Notes under the pieces: model-generated
What the model saw: only the letters and a program-made list of their open reading frames with translations
Database searches by the model: none
What the model was told of the DNA's origin: nothing
In this document: piece by piece, positions 1 to 9,329 of the stretch
How positions within the stretch are numbered: position 1 is the stretch's first letter
Layout of the letters: each line of letters begins with the position of its first letter
Position numbers and translations under genes: made by a program
Origin: Zancudomyces culisetae
Taxonomy: Eukaryota; Kickxellomycota; Harpellomycetes; Harpellales; Legeriomycetaceae
DNA: 18,954 bases
Assembly (NCBI GenBank): GCA_001969505.1
Contig: LSSK01001846.1
Span: 1 to 18,954, forward strand
Direction: 5' to 3'

Positions 1-40
1 CCCCCCCCCCCCCCCCCCCCCCCCCCCCCCACACACACAC
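1..40. repeat. C30 homopolymer followed by (AC)5
   Basis: The window opens with 30 consecutive C and then five AC units. This is simple-sequence DNA without coding content. It does not repeat a recognisable telomere unit. It may be a genuine microsatellite, or an artefact at a contig or gap edge. Confidence 0.9.
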
Positions 41-2327
41 AAACTAAATATCTCTTTATGCTTTGTGGTAGGTGGATTGCTTTGTGTCACCTTGTCAATG
101 CAACCTAGAAAATAACAATCAAAAAAGTAAAAATAGTACGAGGTTAAATACACAGTCACCAACTTTTGTGCCAAGGGTTTTTGTAACAGAACTGCCATTT
201 AAATTGGACAGGAGTTCATGTGATATGTCGAGTTTGTTTTGTTGACATGGGACCTGTTGCTTATATATGGTTGGCTAAAGTGGAAGAGAATGGAAGGTGG
301 GGAGAGAAGAAAACTTCCATTTTGATTGGAAATGTACATTTATGCGGAATTTTATAGCCTGCTCTGATGTACTCCCCACCCAACACTATTTATAGAGTGC
401 TTTTTCTGTTGTAAATGGATTCCATTGATTACTGTTGTCACACAAGAGTAAGCTAAAATTCAATGTTGTTTATTTTTAGCAAAAGTTTGGTCAAAAAAGC
501 GATATATCAATGTTTTTATTTGTTGTGTGCGGTTATTGATAAAATCGCTGAAATAGCCTAATTAATTTGTAAATAAATATGTTTTCATCTCCATTTATTT
601 GTTTATGTTTTTATTTTAGTTGAATGATTCCCATTGTTTTACAAAATTCGGGTCAATTTAATACTAGATTATTACAATCTATCGATTTTTTAAACTTTTA
701 TTTCCGTTAAATTATATTTTGAATAAAAGGCATATACCAACAAAAAAAAATAGTCAAATTTTAAAAAAAGGCCTAAATATTTGCGCTCCTTTAAAAGCTT
801 TTGGCACAACTGATGTTTAATAAATCCTATTACAATACAAACAACCAAAGTATGGTCATTCGTATCACTGTTACATTGTATTTTTTTTTGACGATTTTGT
901 TGTGTTTTCAATTTATTTAATAAATTTTCCATTGTCTACTGAAAAAAAAACAATCTAAAACCGAGGCTCAGCTGAAAAAATGAAAAAATGAAAAATCAAA
1001 CCAACCTTGGCTAACCAATTCCAGTATACTCTACTTTTTTTCATTTTCATTTTCATTTTCACGAACTGATGATTTTTTTTCTACTGCCTTAAGAGTAGTG
1101 GTAGTACATTTCTATTGGCACCCTGCGTTTATATATGTTTAATTAAATAAAAAATTTCAATGGTAATGGTTTGAATACAGGGCTCTAAAATTAAATAAAT
1201 ACAATGTGCTTTGTTTTTGTCAAAACTAATTTGCACTTTTATCAAGGCTACCCACGAATAAACTATTAATTTTGATTTATCTTCATAGTTCTTTCCTTCA
1301 ATAAAAAAAACAAAAGAACAGGATATTTAATAAGTATACAGATATTTGACACCTTAAGGTAAGTTTCTGATATTTTTCGCTTGATTATAATAGTAAGTTT
1401 ACCGCTTGAGGAGGGGGGGGGTGGATTGTGCTATCAATGGATGAGGAGATACATATAATATGCTTTTCATTGGCATCCAAATATGTGCACCTTATTATTG
1501 AATGAGTGCCGATACGCTTGTATAGACGAAGAGGGATGCAACCAACGAACGAGAGGTGGATAGTGAAATATATTTGAATGTACTGTGTAAGATCGTTGCA
1601 GACTATGGAATTTATGATATTTACGCGATCTTTTGTAAACAAAATAATTGGTATTCCTACTGTAAATACCTCACACAATTAAAAGCCTTTTTTGTAATTA
1701 AATGGCATATGTATATGCCGTCTTATTTCTTTGGCGATATCACATTACTATTTTGACTCGACAAGTTAATTTTGGTTAAATCTTGTGTGTAGGGCTGCAA
1801 TATTTAAACCAGTGTAATTATTGTGTATGTTTATATTTAATTATTGATTTTGACTTTAAACCTGAAATATTCTTGTTGAGCGGTGATTGAAACAAGAATA
1901 ATGAACTGGGTTGTTACTTTTATTCAAGACGATAAAACTACAAAGCATTTAATATATTACTGTGGTTTATAAATCGAATTACAATTATGTTCTGATTTGT
2001 ACATTGTGTGTATATTCACAGTAGTTCAATAATTATGCCTTGTTTTTTGAACAAAAAGAAAGAGAAAATCTAGCAATTATTAATATTAAACTGTCTTGTT
2101 TACTCTAAACAAGCTTAAATTGCCTAATACACTTTTTCCACCCACAGCTATTCGTTCAACATAAAAAACTATGTTAACTTTAGATTGAAAAGATAATGTC
2201 CGTGTATTTGAATATATATATGTCTTACAACTTTCATCATATAGAACTGATAAAAATTTGATTTTGAGGCCGTCTTGTATTTTAAACAAAAGAAAAAACT
2301 CAAGAAAACACGTCTTGCTTATACTAC
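41..2327. other. Intergenic region, no gene recognised
   Basis: About 2.3 kb of AT-rich DNA. Short reading frames here (for example 690-932 minus and 1556-1756 plus) have no recognisable family motif and no supporting splice context. The stretch holds a G-rich tract around 1410-1423, A/T homopolymers, and two complementary low-complexity blocks at 973-996 and 1035-1061. The final part must contain the promoter of the ArfGAP gene, whose ATG is at 2328. I see no tRNA A/B-box pair or snRNA signature. Confidence 0.6.
973..1061. repeat. Complementary TGAAAAAA and TTTTCA repeat blocks
   Basis: Positions 973-996 carry TGAAAAAA twice plus a partial copy. Positions 1038-1061 carry four copies of TTTTCA. 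The blocks are imperfectly complementary and could fold into an A/T-rich hairpin with a loop of about 40 nt. It may be chance low complexity. Confidence 0.5.
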
Positions 2328-3642
2328 ATGTCACCATATATTGAGAGTGTTGCTGCAAAGAATTTTGATGCTAAAAGGTATGTAGTTTTCAAAATAGCAA
2401 CATATCTGTGTAGTTTCACGATCTTTTACTTTGTATTTCCATTAATACGTAATAGTTGCCGTTTTTTTTGTTACTTTGCCTTTAATTATACACACTTTAA
2501 CATATACAACGGCGAAAATGAATCAATTTTGATAATTTTATAGAAAACTTATTGAACTGAGTACAAAAGGCGCAAACTATCAATGTTTTGAGTGCCAGTA
2601 TCCTGTAAGTGATTAAATCCTATTGAATTTGCTTTGTATTCGTTTTGATTTCAGAATAGATGGTCTTGTAGAAAATAAAGTTTAAAATATTTCAAAATGA
2701 CTGGTTATACAACTAAATAGAAATCCACACATGTCAATTTGTTTAATGGGACATTTGTATGCTGCACCTGTGCGGTCTTACTGTAAGTACTCTGCAATTC
2801 CAATGCAAAATCGCAAGAGATTTACTTTTTTATATATTTCTGTTGTAACCAAACGCAGCTAATTTATTATTTTGATAACAGTAGAACAATCTTTTCGCAC
2901 AAGGCTAAAGATATAAACAATGATGAGATCAATGAAGAAGATGTTGAAGTATTGAGTAGAGGAGGAAACAAGGTATTTGTTATTTCTTTCTTTTAAGAAT
3001 ATTCTTTTGTTTAAAAGTTCTGTTTCTCATTCTCTCTTCTTGATAAAAATTTGTGAGTTCGAAATCAGCAGCTTGTTCATGTTATTAATCTTTGATTAAC
3101 TTGTGTAGAAAGCAACAATGGTTTGGTTGAACAAATGGAAGGAGGGATCTCTTCCGTTACACCTTTGCCTATCTAAAGATAGTATGATTCTATATTTACG
3201 CCTAAAATACGTTGACAAGGTTTGGGCGCTAGACACAAAAATATACGAGGGTAGCCCTGCACCATTTCGAAAACGTACCTCCGTTTCCCCTACTTTTTCG
3301 AAAACTATATCTTCTAAGCCTGAGCAAGTAGGCGAGTATGTTTTGGTACGCGGGTCTTCCCAGAGTCATAACTTGCCCGAAATCAAGAGGGAATCGGGTA
3401 TTGTGAAAAAACAAAATGTATTATATTCTGATGTGTTTAGTTTTAAAGAGCCAAGGAGTGACCGCCTAGATTCATATGTATACAACGAATCACGTAACAA
3501 CCTTGTACATTTCTCTGAGCACAGCGTTCTTATTGCTGATGACAAACCTACTTCTCGGTTTATATTTAACAAGACTCGAAGGTTTCTTCCCAAACCTGAA
3601 ATTCCAGCTGTAATCGAGTATAAAACCACAAAAAGATGGTAA
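2328..3642 (+). CDS. AGFG/HRB-type Arf GTPase-activating protein, 5 exons
   Basis: Exons read 2328-2377, 2544-2604, 2721-2782, 2882-2972 and 3109-3642, giving 265 residues. All introns are GT-AG (first sites GTATGT, GTAAGT, GTAAGT, GTATTT). The ArfGAP zinc finger is explicit: CFEC at residues 34-37, then a 16-residue spacer, then CCTC at 54-57. The family arginine finger lies five residues after the last cysteine (Arg62), although the common SGxH before it is lost. The spacer matches AGFG-type proteins best (T-x-VN-x3-GTFVC). Helical domain continues with EEDVEVLSRGGNK and a KxW element near residue 129. The last about 125 residues look disordered and lack the FG/NPF repeats of animal AGFG. 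Such proteins stimulate Arf GTP hydrolysis on Golgi or endosomal membranes; activity here is inferred. A poly(A) signal lies at 3791-3796. Confidence 0.82.
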
Positions 3643-4211
3643 AAATTAAGCATTGGCAAATATATAGAATAGTGTATTTACCACCACTATACCCCTTTAG
3701 AAAATTTAAATTTTGATCAGATGCATCTACTCCATGCTTTAACCATTGTGTTTGTATATAACACCATTAGTATTGTATATCAAAAAAGGAAATAAATATA
3801 AAATGATTTAAACACTTTTATTGGAAATGACAATGTAACATGTTCCCAGATTCATGGTACTAGCTGAGCCCCGTCAACAAACTTTTATCACTCATAGGAG
3901 AAGGAAAAGTAAATTGAAAAAAGGAATTCAAGAAGATCTTGCGTTCAGATCGCTTTTTTTTATGATTACATTTGGTGAAGTTTTTGGCGAGAGTTAAGCA
4001 TATGTTACATTATATTTAATTACAAAGAACTTTTAATGACTTTATCGAGTAGTTAACAGCCATCCAACTCCGCCAACTGAGAAAGGATCAAGAAAAAATA
4101 GATAGCCTGTTGTTGACTGATTAACTATGCGCAGCACAACCAAAATTTACATTAATTTCCATGTACTGATGGTTAGAGGATGTGTATCTGCGCAGTTTAT
4201 CGCTGTTTTTA

Positions 4212-4301
4212 TGATATACTGAGTATATTGAGTATATTGAGTATATTGAGTATATTGAGTATATTGAGTATATTGATTATATTGATTATATTGAGTGTAT
4301 A
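4212..4301. repeat. 9-bp minisatellite (GAGTATATT)n
   Basis: Six exact tandem copies of GAGTATATT occupy 4221-4274. Two copies of the variant GATTATATT follow at 4275-4292, and degenerate units flank both sides. The array lies between genes, about 800 bp before the GTPase start. The period is a multiple of three, but no gene reads through it. Confidence 0.93.
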
Positions 4302-4830
4302 TTTAGACTGTATACAGGATGGTATGATTCTGAGTGTTTATTTTTATGGTTCTTGGTGAAATTCAAGATGACACTATACTTTGTCACTATGTGCAAATTA
4401 GAGGAGAACCTTGGATATTTGAATTCGTCGACATTATTGGCTGTGATAAATAACCACAAAAAAGAAAAAAAGTACACACACGCATATCTCACATGTCTCA
4501 AAAAACACACAACTTAACCTGCTTTTTCTCACACGCCTTTTGCTTTTGTTCATAATTAAAATTGGTAAAGTTATGGAATGGACAAATGGTAGCCAAGGTA
4601 GCCTATGGTTTAAAGATTTATTTATTTTAATTTTCTCCCTTTTCTTTGTAAAACAAAAAAAAGCAGTTGTGGTAAGATTGAAATCATCCAATAATTGCAA
4701 AAAGAAAATATGTTTTCATTAGGTAAATTTCATAATACAACCATTTTTTTTAACTAAGTTTTTTTGGAATCCAGGAAATAAGACACTGGGAATAATGTTG
4801 GTAATGGCTAGAAAAAAAGGGCAAAATGTG

Positions 4831-4949
4831 GGCCAAACCAAATACCACGAATAAGATTGGGTTTGAGATTGGGTTTAGGGGAAGACTATTATATAAAGGG
4901 TTGGTGTGCACTTGATTTTTGTTTGAAAATATATTGGCCAAACCAAATA
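4831..4949 (+). promoter_or_regulatory. Candidate GTPase promoter: TATA box between 14-bp direct repeats
   Basis: GGCCAAACCAAATA occurs exactly at 4831-4844 and again at 4936-4949. A TATA-like TATATAAA sits between them at 4890-4897, about 210 bp before the GTPase ATG. A second tandem pair, AGATTGGGTTT, occurs at 4854-4864 and 4866-4876. These are visible repeats; a role in transcription is inferred from position only. Confidence 0.45.
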
Positions 4950-5105
4950 ATAGAAAGAGAAGTAAACGGAGGGTATGAAAGAGGTGGTTATTTTACTATA
5001 GATTTTATTGATATAGAGAGTAAAGGCTATGTAGCACACATACATACCCACACAAAGAAAAAGAAGCCGATAAAAAAGAAAACACATGTAGACAAAAACA
5101 ATAGA

Positions 5106-7439
5106 ATGGCATCCAGAGAACTTTCATTGATAGAAAAGGAAAACGAGATAACAAGAGTCCAGGAGACAGTACATAACAGAAATGTCAATAAACTTCCACC
5201 CGAGCTTGATCACTATGGCAATGTAGAGTACAAGTACAAGTTGACACACGTGGACTGTAAAAGGGTTCAGCACTTGACAACACAGCTTCAGTGGCGACTT
5301 TCGGAGGGGAATGGGGAGGCACGATACCAAATTGGGGTGTTGGACGATGGAAGTCTAAAAGGAATAACCGTAGAGGAAATGAAACGGACAATAGAGGTTC
5401 TTAGAAGCATGGCGGGTAAAATAGAGAATGTAGAGGTAGAATGTACAAGGTGGAGAAAAGTGGGAGAGTATGTTGAGGCGGATGTGGAAAAGTTTCACAG
5501 ACAGCATGGGAAAAAGAAACAACCAAAGAAGCCAAGAGGGGGGGTATACGTACATACCGAAGATACTGCTGTGATCAGCAGGGATAGCAAGCACGATAGC
5601 AAAGAGCCCGAGGTAAAGCTAAATAGAGGACTTTTTGTATCGGAGGTAAGATTTAGACAACGAGAGGATAAGCTAAGGGAGAGTATAGATTTAAGAATAG
5701 CACTGATAGGAGACCATACAGCAGGAAAGAGCACAATAGTCGGTTGCATTGCGCATGGAATAAAGGATAATGGACGAGGGAAGGCGCGGATGGGGGTGTT
5801 GAAGCATAAGCATGAGATAGAAACAGGGAGGAGTAGCTCTATAAATCAAGTAGTGGTGGACTTGGGAGAAGGCGGGAAAGTATTAAACAAGGCAAATATC
5901 GAACAAGACGAGGATAAAACAGGAGTGGTAAAGAAGCATGTAGAGTTTATAGATACATGTGGACACCCAAAATATTTCAAGACAACAATTAGGGGGATAT
6001 TTAAAAGCCGACCAGACTATTTATGGCTAGTAGTAGCGGCAGACAGCACAATAAACAACAGTAGGCTCAAACAGTATCTAGCATATTCAATGCTTTTGGG
6101 GTCACCAATAATGGTGGTTGTGACAAAGGTGGAGCAATCAAAGAGGGAACGACTAAATAAGGTGATAATACAACTTATCGAAACACTGAATGAGGTATTA
6201 CCGAATAGTGGACAGATACTTTTGAGTGTTAATGATAGGGCAGTGGATGATGATATCGGAATCATAGCACAGGATTTTATGGAAAGAAAAGTGGTTCCGA
6301 TAATACTGTGTTCGTGTACAACAAACGATATGGACTTATTGACTAGACTAGCATTCCAACTCGAATCAAGGACAAGTATGACTCTGAGGCATCAAAAAAA
6401 AGAAAAATCAGAGTTGAAATATGAGCATACTGTATCAAGAGTAGGTGATGTTGTACTCAAAGAGAAAGATCTGGATTATGATGGAGGAAATTTAAATATG
6501 ATCAACGACAATAATAATAATAATAATGTAGTCTGTGGTGAGTTTGTAATTGAAAATGTATTTTATGTACCAATGATCGGAAACGTAGCTGTTGGTCAAA
6601 TCCTAAATGGCTCGATTTGTACCAATAATGAATCCAAAGTAATGGAGAAAAGTAGTGGAGCTAAAGACAAAACCAGCTATTTGGGCCCAGATAAACAAGG
6701 TCTGTTTTACAGGGTCAAGGTAGCCTCTATTCACAGGCACGGTACCCCAATTCTCCGAGCAAACTCGGGTCATTTAGTGTCTATAGTTATATCTGGATAT
6801 ACCTCAGCTGAAACCAACAATCCGTCCTCGGCTCCGGAAATCCGACCAGGCTCTGTTCTGATTCAACTCTCACATTCTAATTTTGGTACAAATAGTAGAC
6901 ATCCAACTTTACAATGCTTCAGCCCTCCTCTTCCACTACTTTTGAGAAAAAGAGTTCGTCTAAAACTACAGGCTCACGCTCTACTACTTGAACGTGTAAA
7001 GAACAACGATTATGGTACTCTTTTTTGTGGTTCTGTGCGCCAGTGGGCCAAAATAGTTCATCTTTCCGACTACACGTCTGACTATAGTCATGCCCTTATC
7101 AAGCAAACTGATTATACTGGTTCTGGCGCATCTTCTTGCTCTTCGCTTCTTGAATCTCTAAAGTTTTCTTTAACCCAAGATTCGGCGCCCACTGGCCAAC
7201 AGACCCTGTTATCTTCATCCAGTGAGTATGCAAATAGCAGTAGTGATTACTCCTCGACTTTACAAACCGTTCTCAAGACACCCTGTCGTCGTAACGCTAC
7301 AAATGTAACCACCAAATCTTCGGGTGATAAAGCTACTGTGATGTTTCTGCTTACCGGCGGATATGAGTATATTAGACCGAATTCTCCATTCTTGTTTATC
7401 AAGGATACTAAAATCACTATGCTCGGTATGATTTTTTGA
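5106..7439 (+). CDS. GTPBP1-like translational GTPase
   Basis: Single-exon gene of 777 residues. The frame is open further upstream, but the first ATG is at 5106, with A at -3 and G at +4. The N-terminal domain (about 30-100) matches the GTPBP1/GTPBP2 family: LPPELD, NVEYKYKL, then QWRLSEGNGEARYQIGV. G domain: P-loop GDHTAGKST at 202-210, DTCGH at 283-287 with the catalytic histidine kept, and TKVE at 340-343. EF-Tu-like beta-barrel domains follow from about 478 to the end, with GDKATV near 740. Relatives bind aminoacyl-tRNA and act in ribosome rescue or mRNA decay in the cytosol. Odd points: the usual P-loop Asp is Thr205 and the G4 Asp is Glu343; six Asn at 469-474 come from (AAT)6; and a Ser-rich insert spans about 655-738. 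Poly(A) signals lie at 7489 and 7514. Confidence 0.9.
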   Translation: MASRELSLIEKENEITRVQETVHNRNVNKLPPELDHYGNVEYKYKLTHVDCKRVQHLTTQLQWRLSEGNGEARYQIGVLDDGSLKGITVEEMKRTIEVLRSMAGKIENVEVECTRWRKVGEYVEADVEKFHRQHGKKKQPKKPRGGVYVHTEDTAVISRDSKHDSKEPEVKLNRGLFVSEVRFRQREDKLRESIDLRIALIGDHTAGKSTIVGCIAHGIKDNGRGKARMGVLKHKHEIETGRSSSINQVVVDLGEGGKVLNKANIEQDEDKTGVVKKHVEFIDTCGHPKYFKTTIRGIFKSRPDYLWLVVAADSTINNSRLKQYLAYSMLLGSPIMVVVTKVEQSKRERLNKVIIQLIETLNEVLPNSGQILLSVNDRAVDDDIGIIAQDFMERKVVPIILCSCTTNDMDLLTRLAFQLESRTSMTLRHQKKEKSELKYEHTVSRVGDVVLKEKDLDYDGGNLNMINDNNNNNNVVCGEFVIENVFYVPMIGNVAVGQILNGSICTNNESKVMEKSSGAKDKTSYLGPDKQGLFYRVKVASIHRHGTPILRANSGHLVSIVISGYTSAETNNPSSAPEIRPGSVLIQLSHSNFGTNSRHPTLQCFSPPLPLLLRKRVRLKLQAHALLLERVKNNDYGTLFCGSVRQWAKIVHLSDYTSDYSHALIKQTDYTGSGASSCSSLLESLKFSLTQDSAPTGQQTLLSSSSEYANSSSDYSSTLQTVLKTPCRRNATNVTTKSSGDKATVMFLLTGGYEYIRPNSPFLFIKDTKITMLGMIF

Positions 7440-7880
7440 TTCCCCTTTTTTTTTCTTTTTACCTTTGCATAATGATCTTTTGATTACCAATAAATTCAAC
7501 ATTAATACTGTGCAATAAAATATTAAAAACCAAGAACCCCCCTCTCCCAACCCACTTGCTGATTTCATTGCAATTTTTATGAATACTATCATCCCCACCT
7601 CTATCCACTTTTTGAAAAATAAAATCAAATTTAATAATCAATTTCTCAACTTCAAGCATAAATCACAACTGACCAAGCATATTTACAACAATACTTTTTC
7701 CAAGCCAAGAGATTCAATAATAATATATAAGACTAATTAAATTTCAGAACTCTAGATAAATCAGGATAAGGAGTTCCCAGAATTATCTGTGAATATATTC
7801 GAGACGATCCAATTAGCAATTTGTATAGCACAAAAAGGCTTTTTTTTTATTTGCACAAATAGATATAAATATAGATAATA
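7440..7880. other. Intergenic: GTPase 3' UTR and rhomboid promoter
   Basis: The GTPase stop is followed by a T-rich tract and AATAAA at 7489-7494 and 7514-7519. The rest is AT-rich with a pyrimidine-rich patch near 7535-7560. No TATA box stands out clearly before the rhomboid ATG at 7881. Minus-strand reading frames here show no family resemblance. Confidence 0.6.
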
Positions 7881-9329
7881 ATGGCAGGAATTAGTACAAG
7901 TACCAGACTTGCAAAACTCAACCAAAACGTTCATGTTTATTCTAGACAGAACTTTTACCTTTCAATTTTAAATACTGGATCTGCCCTGAAAAATATCAAC
8001 TTCAAATGTGGAATAAACAGTCTGCAATTTTCGCGATTTTACTTTACGATTCTCAAGGACAACGTTAAATTATCAAAATCCTCAAAAAAAGGTACAACTT
8101 CTTCCAGAAATTTGCGATTTCTTCCAACAAATTACAGAAATATCCATACTACGTTCAAATCGAGGAATAACCAGCAGTCGGACCAAGGATTTGATCCACG
8201 GATTATGGAACATATCTTTGGTGATGGCAGTAATAAACCACCCAAAGTAAAGCTACTTTCACCTGTACTATGGACCGTTCTTTTTGTTGGTGGAGTATTC
8301 ACTTTTTCGTCCTATATGATGATTAAAGAGCAACTAGAAAAGAAAAAACGTAGAGGGTACAAAGATATTCCTTGGTACTGGGGAGAAGACGATCGAGTTG
8401 GAGATATTAATGGGAACGGCAGTGGGACTATTTACAAAAGTTTGGGGCTAGAAGGAATATTTGGATGGTTCGGTGGTCAAAATAGCGATCCTCGAGATAA
8501 GGAATACGAGACACTAATGAACCTGAAAAAGTTACTACCCAAGAACCATGTCGAACATGGCGAGAAACATAGAAGAGCATTGTTGAAAATAGCTAGCTTA
8601 CCGGATTATATAGCACCAACCGAGGTGAAAAAGGCAATGATAATGGCGGCAGATAACTGGTACGGTTTAAGCAAAGCCAAAAAAATGACTTTTGGGATTA
8701 TTGGGATCAATTTGGCAGTATTTGGAATGTGGCAAATCCCAGCGCTTCAAAGATTCATGTACCGACACTTTTCCCATAACAGTTTATATCTAAGAAACCA
8801 CACACTGATTACCAGTGTATTTTCGCACAAGACATTCTTCCATTTGGGATTCAATATGCTTGCTCTACATTCCTTTGCACCTTCGCTAATTCATACACTA
8901 GGCGTTTACGAATTTCTGGCGTTTTATTTGTCTGCTGGTGTCTTTTCCTCACTAATCAGTCATCTTGCCTACGTACTAATTCCATTCCGCAGGGCACTCA
9001 TAGGAAGTTCAATCTCATTGGGTGCTAGTGGTGCTCTTTATTCTGTTATAGTAGCTGTTGCGCACTTTTACCCGAACACCAAGGTGAACATAATGTTTAT
9101 TCCTTACCCTTTTGAAATAGGACCCACTATTAAGGCTGCAGTTTGTTTTGATGCAGTCATGGCCATTTTGAACAAGAGTATCTTTGACCACTTTGCGCAT
9201 TTGGGTGGTGCCGGCTTTGGTTACTTGTACTTTGCTAATAACAATGAGCTTAGAAGTATGATGTGGAAATACCATGGCCAGCTAGCCTACAAAATATTGG
9301 AAGTTACTCAGGGCCATAAAGATCGGTAA
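7881..9329 (+). CDS. PCP1: Mitochondrial inner-membrane rhomboid protease (PARL/Pcp1 type)
   Basis: Single-exon gene of 482 residues starting at an ATG. The N-terminus is rich in Ser, Arg and Lys and poor in acids, as expected for a mitochondrial presequence. A first membrane segment lies near 127-147 (SPVLWTVLFVGGVFTF), the extra N-terminal helix typical of PARL-type rhomboids. A six-helix rhomboid core starts near 263. It shows HLGFN (His321, Asn325) for the oxyanion region, GASG with nucleophile Ser383, and HLGG with catalytic His440, so the Ser-His dyad is complete. Known relatives cleave intermembrane-space substrates such as Mgm1/OPA1 and Ccp1 in yeast. The substrate here is unknown. 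Four TAA triplets in a row end the frame (9327-9338). AATAAA lies at 9520-9525. Confidence 0.93.
   Translation: MAGISTSTRLAKLNQNVHVYSRQNFYLSILNTGSALKNINFKCGINSLQFSRFYFTILKDNVKLSKSSKKGTTSSRNLRFLPTNYRNIHTTFKSRNNQQSDQGFDPRIMEHIFGDGSNKPPKVKLLSPVLWTVLFVGGVFTFSSYMMIKEQLEKKKRRGYKDIPWYWGEDDRVGDINGNGSGTIYKSLGLEGIFGWFGGQNSDPRDKEYETLMNLKKLLPKNHVEHGEKHRRALLKIASLPDYIAPTEVKKAMIMAADNWYGLSKAKKMTFGIIGINLAVFGMWQIPALQRFMYRHFSHNSLYLRNHTLITSVFSHKTFFHLGFNMLALHSFAPSLIHTLGVYEFLAFYLSAGVFSSLISHLAYVLIPFRRALIGSSISLGASGALYSVIVAVAHFYPNTKVNIMFIPYPFEIGPTIKAAVCFDAVMAILNKSIFDHFAHLGGAGFGYLYFANNNELRSMMWKYHGQLAYKILEVTQGHKDR

Larger units (their letters stand above)
3643..5105. other. Intergenic region with poly(A) signal, minisatellite and GTPase promoter
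   Basis: The stretch begins with the 3' UTR of the ArfGAP gene (AATAAA at 3791-3796). It then holds AT-rich DNA without a convincing gene, the 9-bp minisatellite at 4212-4301, and the promoter and 5' UTR of the GTPase gene. A plus-strand reading frame near 4573-4722 begins with a short hydrophobic segment, but has no family resemblance that I recognise. The 83 codons open upstream of 5106 in the GTPase frame contain no ATG. Confidence 0.6.

Noticed and set aside
2605-2719. Extra exon inside ArfGAP intron 2 reading NRWSC
   Set aside because: It would break the 16-residue zinc-finger spacer and soon hits a stop; skipping it restores exact spacing.
3366-3659. Minus-strand 97-codon frame opposite the ArfGAP last exon
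   Set aside because: It is a shadow of the coding exon and has no family motif.
3861-3962. Possible pol III gene with A-box-like TAGCTGAG, GTTCAGATC and a T-run
   Set aside because: The B-box-like site lacks the invariant A58 and there is no tRNA cloverleaf or proper T-stem.
4128-4210. Seven-bp stem (TGCGCAG with CTGCGCA) followed by five T, resembling a small RNA
   Set aside because: The stem does not extend, internal promoter boxes are missing and no known RNA family fits.
4857-5105. N-terminal extension of the GTPase by 83 codons
   Set aside because: The frame is open but begins at TTG and has no ATG. The stretch is low complexity and lacks family resemblance, and it contains the TATA box.
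7429-7760. Spliced C-terminal extension of the GTPase from the GTATGA at 7428
   Set aside because: Joining to the CAG sites at 7750 or 7760 meets stops at once, and the unspliced end already reaches the family's last strand.
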